The notes below the pieces were generated by a model. The model was not told the origin of the DNA. It saw nothing but the letters and a program-made list of their open reading frames with translations, and ran no database searches. The translations under genes were made by a program, and so were the position numbers. 49,153 nt of DNA. Origin: Cellulomonas uda. Its GTDB lineage: Bacteria; Actinomycetota; Actinomycetes; Actinomycetales; Cellulomonadaceae. The stretch spans positions 1 to 49,153 of the forward strand of contig NZ_BJLP01000032.1 in assembly GCF_006538705.1 (NCBI RefSeq), read 5' to 3'. This document shows positions 1-8,442 of the stretch, in pieces. Position 1 is the first letter of the stretch, and every line of letters begins with the position of its first letter.

Positions 1-22
1 CGGGTCGGTGGGCACGCGCGGG

Positions 23-28
23 TAACCT
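23..28 (+). promoter_or_regulatory. Candidate -10 hexamer for leaderless hisH
   Basis: The hexamer TAACCT is followed by 6 nt and then the GTG start of hisH. This TANNNT-N6/7-start spacing recurs at several genes in the window and fits leaderless transcription. The -35 element would fall at or beyond the window edge, so it cannot be judged. Confidence 0.45.
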
Positions 29-34
29 GGGCGC

Positions 35-676
35 GTGCCCACGCCCCGCGTCGTCGTGCTCGACTACGGCTTCGGCAACGTGCGCTCCGCGGTCCGCGCG
101 CTCGCGCGCGCCGGGGCGGACGTCGAGCTGACCGCCGACAAGACCGCCGCCACCGAGGCGGACGGCCTCGTCGTGCCCGGTGTCGGAGCGTTCGCGGCCG
201 TCATGGCGGGGCTGCGCGCGGTCGGCGGCGACCAGGTCGTCGACCGGCGCCTCGCGGGTGGCCGGCCCGTCCTGGGCATCTGCGTGGGCATGCAGGTGAT
301 GTTCAGCGAGGGCGTCGAGCACGGCAAGCACACCGAGGGCCTGGGGGAGTGGCCCGGTGTGGTCGACCGCCTCGAGGCGGACGTCGTGCCGCACATGGGC
401 TGGGCGACGGTCGACGCGCCCGAGGACTCGGTCCTGTTCGACGGCCTGCACGACGAGCGCTTCTACTTCGTGCACTCGTACGCCGCGCGCGCCTTCCCCC
501 TGACGGACTCGCCGACCGAGCGGCTCACCCCGCCGCTCGTGACGTGGTCCGAGCACGGCGACCGGTTCGTGGCGGCGGTCGAGAACGGTCCGCTGTCCGC
601 GACCCAGTTCCACCCCGAGAAGTCCGGCGACGCGGGCGCGCACCTGCTGCGCAACTGGCTCGACTCGCTGCGCTGA
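35..676 (+). CDS. hisH: Imidazole glycerol phosphate synthase, glutaminase subunit HisH
   Basis: HisH is the class I glutamine amidotransferase subunit that releases ammonia for HisF in histidine synthesis. The 213-aa protein opens with the family pattern [13 protein letters not shown]. It carries the nucleophile elbow [10 protein letters not shown] (Cys near residue 83) and the C-terminal catalytic pair in QFHPEKSG. Length is normal for the family. The GTG start is chosen because it sits directly after the candidate -10 and leaves no room for a ribosome site, so translation is probably leaderless. hisA/priA follows 91 bp downstream. hisB is expected just upstream outside the window. Identity is clear; the leaderless start is inference. 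Confidence 0.96.
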   Translation: MPTPRVVVLDYGFGNVRSAVRALARAGADVELTADKTAATEADGLVVPGVGAFAAVMAGLRAVGGDQVVDRRLAGGRPVLGICVGMQVMFSEGVEHGKHTEGLGEWPGVVDRLEADVVPHMGWATVDAPEDSVLFDGLHDERFYFVHSYAARAFPLTDSPTERLTPPLVTWSEHGDRFVAAVENGPLSATQFHPEKSGDAGAHLLRNWLDSLR

Positions 677-700
677 CCGCGCCCCCGCGCGGACGACCGG

Positions 701-750
701 ATCCGACCCACCCCGACCTGCCCTGACCCACCCCGACCCGCCCCGACCGT
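701..750 (+). repeat. Five degenerate 10-bp direct repeats between hisH and hisA
   Basis: Positions 701-750 read as five consecutive 10-mers of the form YYCYGACCYR (for example CCCCGACCTG, CCCTGACCCA, CCCCGACCCG). They end just before the hisA ribosome site. Probably slippage-generated spacer; no function is evident. Confidence 0.7.
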
Positions 751-767
751 CCGGAGGACGAACTCGC

Positions 768-1523
768 ATGACCGACCCCCGCCTCGAGCTGCTGCCCGCC
801 GTCGACGTCGCCGACGGGCAGGCCGTCCGCCTCGTGCAGGGGGAGGCGGGCTCGGAGACCTCGTACGGCGACCCGCTGTCCGCCGCGCTCGACTGGCACG
901 CCGGCGGCGCCGAGTGGATCCACCTGGTCGACCTGGACGCGGCGTTCGGACGCGGCTCCAACGCGACGCTGCTCGCCGAGGTCACGGCCGAGCTCGCCGG
1001 CAAGGGCGTCAAGGTCGAGCTGTCGGGCGGCATCCGCGACGACGCGTCCCTCGAGCGGGCGCTCGCCACGGGTGCGACGCGCGTCAACCTCGGCACCGCC
1101 GCACTCGAGGACCCGGCGTGGACCGCGCGCGTGATCGCCTCGCACGGCGCGCAGATCGCGGTCGGCCTCGACGTGCGCGGCACGACCCTCGCGGCGCGCG
1201 GCTGGACGCAGGAGGGCGGCGACCTCTGGGAGGTGCTCGCGCGCCTCGAGGACGCGGGCTGCGCGCGTTACGTGGTGACCGACGTGACGAAGGACGGCAC
1301 GCTGCGCGGGCCGAACGTGCAGCTCCTGCGCGACGTGTGCGAGCGCACGCAGGCGCCCGTGGTCGCGTCCGGCGGCATCTCGAGCCTCGAGGACCTGCGC
1401 GTGCTGCGCACGCTCGTGAGCGCGGGCGTCGAGGGTGCGATCGTCGGTAAGGCGCTGTACGCGGGGGCCTTCACGCTGCCCGAGGCGCTCGACGTCGCGG
1501 GGCGTCCCTCGACGGAGGGCTGA
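768..1523 (+). CDS. priA: Phosphoribosyl isomerase A (HisA/PriA)
   Basis: The enzyme isomerises ProFAR to PRFAR in histidine synthesis. In many actinobacteria the same (beta/alpha)8 barrel also does the TrpF step of tryptophan synthesis, which is known of the family and not provable here. The 251-aa protein shows the N-terminal [18 protein letters not shown] with the catalytic Asp, the half-barrel phosphate sites [10 protein letters not shown] and [13 protein letters not shown], and the second catalytic Asp in [15 protein letters not shown] follows a GGAGGA ribosome site (753-758). It lies downstream of hisH in the usual his order and 3 bp ahead of an SseB-like gene. Confidence 0.95.
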   Translation: MTDPRLELLPAVDVADGQAVRLVQGEAGSETSYGDPLSAALDWHAGGAEWIHLVDLDAAFGRGSNATLLAEVTAELAGKGVKVELSGGIRDDASLERALATGATRVNLGTAALEDPAWTARVIASHGAQIAVGLDVRGTTLAARGWTQEGGDLWEVLARLEDAGCARYVVTDVTKDGTLRGPNVQLLRDVCERTQAPVVASGGISSLEDLRVLRTLVSAGVEGAIVGKALYAGAFTLPEALDVAGRPSTEG

Positions 1524-1526
1524 CGC

Positions 1527-2258
1527 GTGGCCGGTCGCGAGCTGCCGCCCTCGTCGCCGTTCGCGTCCGACGACGGCGCAGCGGACCCGCGGGTCGCGGC
1601 GGCGCTCGCGTCCCTCGGCGCGGGCGAGGGCTCGCTCGCCGAGGTGGTGGCCGCGCTCGCCGGCACGCGCGTGCTGGTGCCCGTGCTCGCGGAGCTCGAC
1701 GTCGCCGACGTCGTGGTGCACGACGGGCACGAGCACACGGTCGACAAGGAGGCGTCGACGGGCATCGTCGCGCTGCGGACCCCCGACGGGCGCCGCGCGC
1801 TGCCCGCGTTCACGTCGGTGGCGACGATGGCCGCGTGGCGCACCGACGCGCGTCCCGTGCCCACGGACGTCGCCCGCGCCGCGCTGTCCGCGATGCAGGA
1901 GGGCTGGGAGGTCGTCGTCGTCGACCCCGGCGGGCCGGTGCCCGCGCTGCTGCCGCGGCCCGCAGTCTGGGCGCTCGCCAAGCAGGAGGCGTGGGTCCCC
2001 GCCGTGCACGCGGGCGCCGTGGCCGACGACGTGGCCGCCGCGGTCTCGCGGGCCCTCGCCCCCGTCGCGGCAGTCGTGCGGGCGGACGTCGAGCCCGGGC
2101 GGCGGGCCGAGCTCGCGGTCGTGGCGACGCTCGTCGCGGGCCTCGACCGGGCCGCACTCGAGCGCGCGGTCGAGCAGGTCAACGCCGCGCTCGCCGCGGA
2201 CGAGGTCGTGGCCGAGCGCGTCGACTCGCTCGAGCTGCGGCTGCGCAGCGCGGCCTGA
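1527..2258 (+). CDS. SseB-family protein
   Basis: The 243-aa soluble protein resembles the SseB N-terminal domain family: an early segment RVLVPVLAEL is followed by LPAFTSVATMAAW and a cluster of valines before DPGG. These actinobacterial proteins often sit right after hisA, as here (3 bp gap, GTG start). Their molecular function is not established; in enterobacteria the SseB name relates to serine sensitivity. The C-terminal half (about residues 150-243) is Ala/Val/Glu-rich and helical with no catalytic motif. Translational coupling to hisA looks likely. Confidence 0.8.
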   Translation: MAGRELPPSSPFASDDGAADPRVAAALASLGAGEGSLAEVVAALAGTRVLVPVLAELDVADVVVHDGHEHTVDKEASTGIVALRTPDGRRALPAFTSVATMAAWRTDARPVPTDVARAALSAMQEGWEVVVVDPGGPVPALLPRPAVWALAKQEAWVPAVHAGAVADDVAAAVSRALAPVAAVVRADVEPGRRAELAVVATLVAGLDRAALERAVEQVNAALAADEVVAERVDSLELRLRSAA

Positions 2259-2269
2259 CGCGCGGGCCG

Positions 2270-2839
2270 TCAGCGGTCGGCGAACGCCGCCACCGCGTGC
2301 GACACGGCCTTCGCGACAGCGGTCACGGCCAGCGCGGCCCCGGCCGACGCGACCGCGGCCACCGCGACGAGCTGCCCGCCGAGGATCACGCGGTTGAGGT
2401 CCAGCGCCGGGCGCCAGTGCACGCCGTCGTCGTCGACGACGAACACGCCGACCGCCTTGACGTGCGCCCCGTAACCGCCGCCACCGCCGTGGCCGCCCCC
2501 GTACCCGCCGTGCGTGTCCGGGTCCGTGTCGTCGTCGCCCGACGTGGACGCGTCCTCGTCGGCAGGCCCGTCGTCGCCCTGGCCGGCGGCGTCCCACTCC
2601 TCGACACCGCGACCCCGCGCCGCCCACGCGCGTGCGCGGCGCGCCCAGCCGCCGGTCGGGAGCGCCCCGCCGCCCTCGCCGTCGCCCGCGCCGAGGCCCG
2701 TCGCGGCCCACACGCGCGCCACGGGGATCACGGTCACGCCGTCGCGCTCGTACGCCTCGCCGAACACGCGGCGGACGGTGAACGTCTCGTTCGCGGCGGT
2801 CGCGAGCGCCGACGGGTCGAAGCGAGGGACGTGTGCCAT
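2270..2839 (-). CDS. GerW/YtfJ-family protein
   Basis: The 189-aa protein has the GerW/YtfJ pattern: an N-terminal VRRVFGEAYERDGVTVIPVAR, a glycine-rich middle (GGYGGGHGGGGGYGAHV), then AVGVFVVDDDGVHW and a C-terminal hydrophobic helix (about residues 155-185) that could anchor it in the membrane. In Bacillus the family is linked to spores, but it is widespread in non-sporulating actinobacteria, where its role is unknown. The ATG has a strong AGGAGG site 5-6 nt upstream. A low-complexity acidic insert (about residues 85-110) lies before the glycine run. It ends 11 bp from the convergent SseB-like gene and is third in line after the protease and coiled-coil genes. Confidence 0.82.
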   Translation of the reverse strand: MAHVPRFDPSALATAANETFTVRRVFGEAYERDGVTVIPVARVWAATGLGAGDGEGGGALPTGGWARRARAWAARGRGVEEWDAAGQGDDGPADEDASTSGDDDTDPDTHGGYGGGHGGGGGYGAHVKAVGVFVVDDDGVHWRPALDLNRVILGGQLVAVAAVASAGAALAVTAVAKAVSHAVAAFADR

Positions 2840-2937
2840 GGCTGCCTCCTGCGGTCGGGTCGGGCGTCGCGGTGCGAGCCCCGTGCTCGATCCTGCGCGC
2901 TCGTGCCCGCGAGGTCCACCCCCGCTCGCGGGTCGTG

Positions 2938-3744
2938 CTAGCCGGTGCAGGTGGGTGCGGGGGAGACCTGCTCCTCGTCGTCCAGGAGGCTGCGCAGCGT
3001 GCTGACGGGGATGACGAAGCTCGTGCCGTCCTCGCCCCGCGCGTAGACGACCCCGACGACGCGCCCCTGCGCGTCGAGCACGGGCGACCCGGAGGAGCCG
3101 AGCTCGACCCGCGCGTCGGTCACCAGGACCTCGCCGAGGTTCTCGTCCAGCGGGTCCGTGGTCGCGCCGATGACCTTGCCGGTGGTCATGGTGAGCTGGC
3201 TCCCGCGCGGGTAGCCGACGATCGTGACCTCGGCGCCCGGTGCGGGGTCGAGCGGGGCGAGGCCGCCGTACGCGGGCAGCGGGTCGACGGTGCGCACGAA
3301 GGCGAGGTCGGCGAGCGACGCGGTGCTCGCCGCCTGTGCGCGGACGTCCCGCCCGTCGTACGTGCTGATCTCGAGCGCCGCGGACTCCGAGACGACGTGC
3401 CGGTTCGTCACGAGCGTGTGGTGGTCGATCGCGAACCCGGACCCGGTGGACAGCGAGCCGCAGCCGACGTTCCGAATGCGCACCGACATGCGGATCGCGG
3501 CGTCGAAGCCGTCGGGCGACAGCGCGCTGCCGGGCCGGGGCGAGGGCGACGGCGAGGCGAGCGGCGCGGACGTGCCGGCCAGCGTCGTCGGGACCGGGTC
3601 GGGCAGCGGCGGCAGCGCACCGCACGCGGCGAGCGCGAGCCCGGTCAACCCCGCCAGCACGGCCGTGACCGGCGTGCGCGGCGCGGGCCCCGACGACCGG
3701 GACGGCCGCGAGCCCGCCCGCGACGGGCGACGCGCCGGTGTCAC
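2938..3744 (-). CDS. Trypsin-like (S1C) serine protease lipoprotein
   Basis: The 268-aa product has a basic N-terminus, a hydrophobic stretch and a lipobox LAAC (Cys about residue 41), so it should be a lipid-anchored exported protein. A Pro/Ser-rich linker follows. The protease fold has a complete triad: His about 116 in TNRHVV, Asp about 146 in LADLAF, Ser about 220 in GSSGSP. There is no PDZ domain, so it is smaller than HtrA/DegP. The GTG start overlaps the stop codon of the upstream coiled-coil gene (GTGA), indicating coupling. The substrate is unknown; surface or envelope protein quality control is an inference. Confidence 0.85.
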   Translation of the reverse strand: MTPARRPSRAGSRPSRSSGPAPRTPVTAVLAGLTGLALAACGALPPLPDPVPTTLAGTSAPLASPSPSPRPGSALSPDGFDAAIRMSVRIRNVGCGSLSTGSGFAIDHHTLVTNRHVVSESAALEISTYDGRDVRAQAASTASLADLAFVRTVDPLPAYGGLAPLDPAPGAEVTIVGYPRGSQLTMTTGKVIGATTDPLDENLGEVLVTDARVELGSSGSPVLDAQGRVVGVVYARGEDGTSFVIPVSTLRSLLDDEEQVSPAPTCTG

Positions 3745-4424
3745 GGTTCGAGCTCGTGCTGGAGCTGCTCGTTCGCCTCCGTGGCCTGACCGCACAGCGC
3801 GTCGACGTCGTCACGGAACCGGCGCAGCGCGGCGGGCTCGTGGGCCTCGGCGTTGTCCATGTACCGGATGAGCTGCTCCTGGCCGGCGATGCACGTCGCG
3901 AGCGCGGTGGCCACCTTCCCCGCGGCCTGGGACACGCGCGCCTGGTAGTCGGCGAGCTGCTGCTGCGCCGCCGAGTCGTCACCCAGCTGGGCCTTCTCGT
4001 CCGCGAGCTCGGTGATGCGGTCCTGGGCGGTGCCGAGCTGCTCGCGCGTGTCGTCGAGCACCTCCTGCGCGGCCGCGAGGTCGCCCTGCGTGCGCTCGAG
4101 GTCCGCCGCGGCGGTCACGGCGAGCGTCTCCCAGCCCGCGCTGGTCGCGCGCCACTCGTCCGTCGTGCGCCACAGGTACGCGACCAGCGCGCCGCCGGCG
4201 ACGAGCGTGAGCGTCAGGCCGGCTGCCAGCACCGGCACGGCGCGCGGGCGGCGACGTGCGTGCGCCACCGACGGTGCGTCGCCCGCAACCGTGTTCCGAG
4301 GCGGGGCGGCGGGTTCGGGGGGTGGTGGCGGGGGCGGCACGTCGTCGTGCGGCGTCCGCGCGGCGTGCGCCACCCAGCCGGGGGTGCCCGACGCTCGTCC
4401 CCCGCTCGCGCGCGCGTCCTCCAT
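3741..4424 (-). CDS. Single-pass membrane protein with extracytoplasmic coiled coil
   Basis: The 227-aa protein has a Pro-rich cytoplasmic N-terminus (a run of seven prolines), a basic patch, one transmembrane helix (VPVLAAGLTLTLVAGGALVA, about residues 53-72) and a long Glu/Gln/Ala-rich heptad region with two cysteines (ATCIAG and DALCGQ). The topology suggests an envelope-facing coiled coil. The family is not recognised. It is translationally coupled to the trypsin-like lipoprotein gene, so the two probably act together. The ATG lacks a ribosome site. A TATCCT hexamer lies 6 nt before an in-frame GTG at 4430, so the true start may be that GTG on a leaderless transcript. Confidence 0.72.
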   Translation of the reverse strand: MEDARASGGRASGTPGWVAHAARTPHDDVPPPPPPPEPAAPPRNTVAGDAPSVAHARRRPRAVPVLAAGLTLTLVAGGALVAYLWRTTDEWRATSAGWETLAVTAAADLERTQGDLAAAQEVLDDTREQLGTAQDRITELADEKAQLGDDSAAQQQLADYQARVSQAAGKVATALATCIAGQEQLIRYMDNAEAHEPAALRRFRDDVDALCGQATEANEQLQHELEP

Positions 4425-4487
4425 CGGCACCCGCACAGGATAGGCACGCGGGCCGGAGCACGCCGCACGACGGGTGACAATGATGGG
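4425..4487. promoter_or_regulatory. Divergent promoter region
   Basis: This 63-bp gap serves both the minus-strand coiled-coil/protease/GerW cluster and the plus-strand MFS gene. On the minus strand TATCCT precedes an in-frame GTG by 6 nt. On the plus strand TGACAAT (4475-4481) lies 6 nt before the MFS ATG. Both geometries suit leaderless transcription; no clear -35 boxes were identified. Confidence 0.45.
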
Positions 4488-5741
4488 ATGTCTTCCTCCT
4501 CCTACGGGGCCGTGCTGCGCCTGCCCGCGGTCGCGCGGCTGTATGTGGTCGGGTTCGTGTGCCGCATCCCCGCGGCCATGGTGGGGGTCGTCCTCACGCT
4601 GCACGTCGTCACGTCGCTCGACCGCGGCTACGGCCAGGCGGGAGTCGTCGCGGGCGCGTCGACGATCGGCATCGCGATCGGCGCGCCGTGGCGCGGGCGG
4701 CTCGTCGACCGCCTCGGCCTGCGGCGCGCCATCGCGCCCTCGGTCGTCGTCGAATCCGCCGTCTGGCTGGTCGCGCCGCACCTCGGCTACCACGCGCTCG
4801 TCGGCGCGGCGTTCGTCGCCGGGCTGTTCCTCGTGCCGGTGTTCTCGGTCGCCCGCCAGTCGCTCGCGGTGCTGGTCCCGCCCGCGCAGCAGCGCACGGC
4901 GTTCGCGCTCGACTCGGTGCTCGTCGAGCTCACGTTCATGCTCGCGCCCGTCGTCGGCGTGCTCATCGCGACGCAGGTCTCGACGACCGCGGCGCTCACC
5001 GTCGTCGGCGTCGCGACCGTCGGCGGCGGCGTCCTGCTCATGTGGGCCGACCCGCCCACCCGATCGCAGCGACCAGCGCCCGTGCTGCCCGCGGACCTCG
5101 ACGCGCCGGCGCACGGGCTGGGCGCGGCCGCGCCGGCGCGCACGCGCGTCGTCACGCCTGAGCTCGTCGTGCTGCTCGTCGCGGCCGCGGCGGCGTCGTT
5201 CGTGCTCATCGGCACCGACGTCGCGCTCGTCGCGTCGCTCAACGACGCGGGACGCCCCGGCGACGTCGGCTGGATGGTCGCGCTGTGGGCGGGCGGCTCG
5301 GTCGTCGGCGGGCTCGTGCACGGTGCACGGTCGAGCTCCCCGCCGCCGCTCGTGCTCGTCGTGCTGCTCGCGCTGGCGGTCGTGCCCGCCGCGTTCGCGC
5401 CCGTGCCCGTGTGGCTCGCGCTCGCGGTGTTCGTCGCCGGCCTGCCCTGCGCGCCGACGCTCGCCTCGATCAACGCGACGCTCGTGCGCATCGCGCCCGA
5501 GGAACGTCGCGGTGAGGTCATGGGCTGGTCGGGGACCATGTCGACCGTCGGCAACGCGCTCGGCGCCCCGCTGTGCGGGTGGGTCATCGACCACGTGCAC
5601 CCTGGCGCGGGCTTCCTCACGGCCGCCGTCGTCGGGGGCGGGGTCGCAGCGGGCGGGCTCGCGGTCCAGCACGTGGTGCGGCGCCGCCGGGGCGGCACGC
5701 GAGCGCTCGCGGCCGCGGAGGTCAGCTCACCGGGCCGGTGA
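4488..5741 (+). CDS. Major facilitator superfamily transporter
   Basis: The 417-aa integral membrane protein has about 12 predicted transmembrane helices in two halves. The halves are split by a hydrophilic loop near residues 187-225 (Asp, Pro and Arg-rich). The first loop carries the MFS-like pattern GAPWRGRLVDRLGLRR between helices 2 and 3. It resembles actinobacterial SetA-like/sugar efflux or drug efflux members, but the substrate cannot be told from sequence. The ATG at 4488 gives MSSSSYGAVLRLP, a normal N-terminus. Its 3' end overlaps the convergent DUF1844 gene by 20 bp. Confidence 0.85.
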   Translation: MSSSSYGAVLRLPAVARLYVVGFVCRIPAAMVGVVLTLHVVTSLDRGYGQAGVVAGASTIGIAIGAPWRGRLVDRLGLRRAIAPSVVVESAVWLVAPHLGYHALVGAAFVAGLFLVPVFSVARQSLAVLVPPAQQRTAFALDSVLVELTFMLAPVVGVLIATQVSTTAALTVVGVATVGGGVLLMWADPPTRSQRPAPVLPADLDAPAHGLGAAAPARTRVVTPELVVLLVAAAAASFVLIGTDVALVASLNDAGRPGDVGWMVALWAGGSVVGGLVHGARSSSPPPLVLVVLLALAVVPAAFAPVPVWLALAVFVAGLPCAPTLASINATLVRIAPEERRGEVMGWSGTMSTVGNALGAPLCGWVIDHVHPGAGFLTAAVVGGGVAAGGLAVQHVVRRRRGGTRALAAAEVSSPGR

Positions 5742-6090
5742 GCTTCTCGCCGGGCCCCTCGCCCGGTGCGTCCGGGAACGGCGACGCCTCACGGAACGCG
5801 AGCTGCAGCGAACGCAGGCCGTCGCGCAGCGACCGCGCGTGCTGGTTGCCGATGTCCGGTGCGGACGCGGTCACGAGCGCGGCGAGCGCCGTGATGAGCT
5901 TGCGGGCCTCGTCGAGGTCCAGGTACTGCCGGCCGTCGCCGTCCGGGCCGTCCTCGGCGAGGCCGCACTTGACGGCGGCGGCGCTCATGAGGTGCACCGC
6001 CGCGGTGACGATCACCTCGACCGCGGCGACGTCCGCGATGTCCCGGGTCGCGTCACGGGCGGGGTCGTGGGGCGTGGCCTCGTCGCTCAT
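5722..6090 (-). CDS. DUF1844-family protein
   Basis: The 122-aa acidic protein matches the small DUF1844 family: DIADVAAVEVIVTAAVHLMSAAAVKCGL, then DLDEARKLITALAALV (helical), and a Pro-rich tail. These proteins commonly sit next to infC in actinobacteria, which holds here apart from the intervening fur-katA pair. Function is unknown. The ATG follows GAGGATGAGC as a ribosome site. It overlaps the MFS gene tail to tail by 20 bp. Confidence 0.8.
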   Translation of the reverse strand: MSDEATPHDPARDATRDIADVAAVEVIVTAAVHLMSAAAVKCGLAEDGPDGDGRQYLDLDEARKLITALAALVTASAPDIGNQHARSLRDGLRSLQLAFREASPFPDAPGEGPGEKLTGPVS

Positions 6091-6162
6091 GCGCTCATCC
6101 TCGCACCCGCCGCGCGGCGGCCCGCGCGGGGCGTGCGTGGTGTGCGTCTCGTCGCCGGACGC

Positions 6163-6198
6163 GGACGACCCCCGCACCTGGGCGTGCGGGGGTCGTCC
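6163..6198. terminator. Perfect 15-bp stem-loop downstream of katA
   Basis: Arms 6163-6177 and 6184-6198 are exact reverse complements (GGACGACCCCCGCAC) around a 6-nt loop. The hairpin lies about 35 bp past the katA stop on the minus strand and 70 bp upstream of the DUF1844 start. It has no U-tract, as is usual in high-GC actinobacteria. Confidence 0.75.
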
Positions 6199-6231
6199 GT
6201 CGGTCGCTCGCGCGGGCCGCTCGGTGGTGGC

Positions 6232-7731
6232 TCAGGCGACGGGCGTCGCCGACGTCGCCGGGGTGCCGGTCTCGACGGGCGCGGTGCCCTCGAGCCGGGC
6301 GCGCAACGCCGCACCCAGGCCCGCGTCGACCTGCGTCCAGTACTGGACGGCCCGCTCCCGGATGTCCGCGCGGCGCACGCCGCCCACGTGACCGGTGATC
6401 GTGTCCAGGAAGCGCGCGCGGGCCGCGTCGTCGAACACCTCGCGGTAGAGCGTGCCGGCCTGACCGAAGTCGTCGTCCTGCGCGTGCAGCGTGGCCGCCG
6501 CACGCGTCAGGTCGCCGTCCGACTCCCAGCCGCCGTCCGTCGCACGCGTCGGGTCGGCCGCGGGGCCGCCCGACGAGTTCGGCGCGTAGACGGGCGTCGT
6601 CGCCGACTCGAAGTGGTAGCGCGCCGCGCCGTCCTTCGAGTACGAGTGCACGTCCGCGCGCGGTGCGTTCACCGGGAGCTGCGCGTGGTTGGTGCCCACG
6701 CGGTAGCGGTGCGCGTCGGCGTAGGAGAAGATCCGCGCGAGCAGCATCTTGTCGGGGCTCGCCGCGATGCCGGGCACGAAGTTGCTCGGCGCGAACGTCG
6801 CCTGCTCGATCTGCGCGAAGTAGTTCTCCGGGTTGCGGTTGAGCTCCATCACGCCGACCTCGACCAGCGGGTAGTCCGCGTGCGGCCAGACCTTGGTGAG
6901 GTCGAACGGGTTGAAGCGGTACGTCGTCGCGTCCGCGTACGGCATGACCTGGACCGACAGCGTCCAGCGCGGGAAGTCGCCGGCCTCGATGTGCTCGTAC
7001 AGGTCGCGGATGTGCACGTCCGCGTCCGAGCCCGCGAGCTGCGACGCGTCCTGCGGGCTCAGGTTCTTGATGCCCTGCTGCGTCTTGAAGTGGTACTTCA
7101 CCCAGAAGCGCTCACCCGCGGCGTTGATCCACTGGTAGGTGTGCGAGCCGAACCCGTCCATGTGGCGCCACGACGCCGGGATGCCGCGGTCGCCCATGAG
7201 CCACGTCACCTGGTGCGCCGACTCCGGCGACAGCGACCAGAAGTCCCACTGCATGTCGTTGTCGCGCAGGTGCGAGCCCGGCAGCCGCTTCTGCGAGTGG
7301 ATGAAGTCGGGGAACTTGATCCCGTCGCGGATGAAGAACACGGGCGTGTTGTTCCCGACGAGGTCGTAGTTGCCCTCGGACGTGTAGAACTTCAGCGCGA
7401 AGCCGCGCGGGTCGCGCCACGTGTCGGGCGAGCCGAGCTCGCCGGCGACGGTCGAGAAGCGCGCGAGCATCTCGGTGGTCGCACCCGGCTGGAACACCGC
7501 GGCGCGCGTGTACGAGGAGACGTCGCCGGTCACCGTGAACGTGCCGAACGCGCCGCCACCCTTGGCGTGCACGACGCGCTCGGGCACCCGCTCGCGGTTG
7601 AACTGCGCGAGCTTCTCGACGAGGTAGTGGTCGTGCAGGACGATCGGGCCGTCCGCGCCGACCGACAGCGCGTGCGCGTCGGAGGCGACGGGCGCGCCGG
7701 AGTTCGTCGTGGTGGCGGGCACGTGAGACAT
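6232..7731 (-). CDS. katA: Monofunctional haem catalase KatA
   Basis: This cytosolic enzyme disproportionates hydrogen peroxide. The 499-aa length fits small-subunit (clade 3) catalases. The distal haem His is about residue 55 in [11 protein letters not shown], the catalytic Asn about 127 in LVGNNTP, and the proximal haem-ligand Tyr about 337 in [10 protein letters not shown]. The signatures FSTVAGE and [11 protein letters not shown] are present. ATG follows GAGAGGAC as ribosome site. The gene lies 119 bp downstream of, and in the same direction as, a Fur-family regulator, so co-transcription and peroxide-dependent control are likely. Confidence 0.97.
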   Translation of the reverse strand: MSHVPATTTNSGAPVASDAHALSVGADGPIVLHDHYLVEKLAQFNRERVPERVVHAKGGGAFGTFTVTGDVSSYTRAAVFQPGATTEMLARFSTVAGELGSPDTWRDPRGFALKFYTSEGNYDLVGNNTPVFFIRDGIKFPDFIHSQKRLPGSHLRDNDMQWDFWSLSPESAHQVTWLMGDRGIPASWRHMDGFGSHTYQWINAAGERFWVKYHFKTQQGIKNLSPQDASQLAGSDADVHIRDLYEHIEAGDFPRWTLSVQVMPYADATTYRFNPFDLTKVWPHADYPLVEVGVMELNRNPENYFAQIEQATFAPSNFVPGIAASPDKMLLARIFSYADAHRYRVGTNHAQLPVNAPRADVHSYSKDGAARYHFESATTPVYAPNSSGGPAADPTRATDGGWESDGDLTRAAATLHAQDDDFGQAGTLYREVFDDAARARFLDTITGHVGGVRRADIRERAVQYWTQVDAGLGAALRARLEGTAPVETGTPATSATPVA

Positions 7732-7850
7732 GGGTGTCCTCTCGCAGGTGCGGGCGTGACGGTCCACGGCCCGGCGGTGCCGGTCCGTGTCGTGGGGGAC
7801 CCGCGGCACGCGGTGCGTGACGCGGACGGGTGGGGGAGCGGTCGGGGGAG

Positions 7851-8279
7851 CTACCCGGTGGTGTGCGGGTCGTCGCCGCGGCAGTGCGCGCACAGACCCC
7901 AGAACGTCACCTCGGCGGCGTCGACGGCGAAGCCCGTGGTCCCGCTCGGTTCGAGGCAGGGCGCCTCACCGACGACGCAGTCGACGTCCTCGACGGCGCC
8001 GCACGCGCGGCACACCACGTGGTGGTGGTTGTCGCCCACGCGACGCTCGTACCGCGCGGGGTGCCCGGCGGGCTCGATGCGGCGCACGAGGCCCGCCTGG
8101 GTGAACGCGGCGAGCACGTCGTAGATCGCCTGCACGGAGACCGACGGCATGCGGGTGCGTACCCCGCGCAGCACAGCGTCGGCGTCGGCGTGCGGCGAGG
8201 CCGTCAGGGCCTCGAGCACCGCGAGCCGCGGCGCCGTGACCCGCAGGCCTCGGCTGCGCAGGAGCTCGTCGTCGTTCAT
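7851..8279 (-). CDS. furA: Fur-family metalloregulator (FurA/CatR-like)
   Basis: The 142-aa repressor has an N-terminal winged helix ([14 protein letters not shown], then [12 protein letters not shown] as recognition region). The dimerisation domain has the regulatory metal segment [12 protein letters not shown] (His 85-87, Cys 90 and 93) and a second pair CAHC (Cys 130 and 133), together the structural zinc site. In actinobacteria this type next to a catalase gene acts as an iron- or peroxide-sensing repressor of itself and the catalase. That role is inferred from the family and the furA-katA order. The upstream 60 bp hold a palindromic operator candidate. Confidence 0.9.
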   Translation of the reverse strand: MNDDELLRSRGLRVTAPRLAVLEALTASPHADADAVLRGVRTRMPSVSVQAIYDVLAAFTQAGLVRRIEPAGHPARYERRVGDNHHHVVCRACGAVEDVDCVVGEAPCLEPSGTTGFAVDAAEVTFWGLCAHCRGDDPHTTG

Positions 8280-8302
8280 GGGACCCACCCCATCACAGAA
8301 AC

Positions 8303-8332
8303 TGGAACGATTCAAGTAATGGAACAGTTCCA
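8303..8332. promoter_or_regulatory. Candidate Fur operator upstream of furA
   Basis: A 13-bp palindrome TGGAACAGTTCCA (8320-8332) and a related half-palindrome TGGAACGATTCA (8303-8314) lie in an unusually AT-rich patch 24-53 bp before the furA start. The outer arms CTGGAAC and GTTCCAG also form a longer inverted repeat. Position and composition suit an autoregulatory Fur/PerR-like operator. Confidence 0.6.
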
Positions 8333-8427
8333 GGTGTGGTCGTCGCCCCTGCCGGGCCGGTGCCCGCGCCGCGCGCTCGCGAGGTGCCGGGTCGCATCAC
8401 CCCGATGTGTCGGCACGTCGTTGTGTC

Positions 8428-8436
8428 TGGTAGCCT
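8428..8436 (+). promoter_or_regulatory. Extended -10 promoter of infC operon
   Basis: TGGTAGCCT combines an extended TGN element with the -10 hexamer TAGCCT (8431-8436), which also occurs before thiM and hsdM in this window. The TSS would be near 8443, giving a leader of about 280 nt. The -35 is weak (TGTCGG, 17 bp upstream). Confidence 0.5.
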
Positions 8437-8442
8437 CGTCCA

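Noticed and set aside
525..2711. A 728-codon minus-strand frame across hisH-hisA-sseB
   Set aside because: Composition is Arg/Gly-rich shadow sequence; three well-supported plus-strand genes occupy the region.
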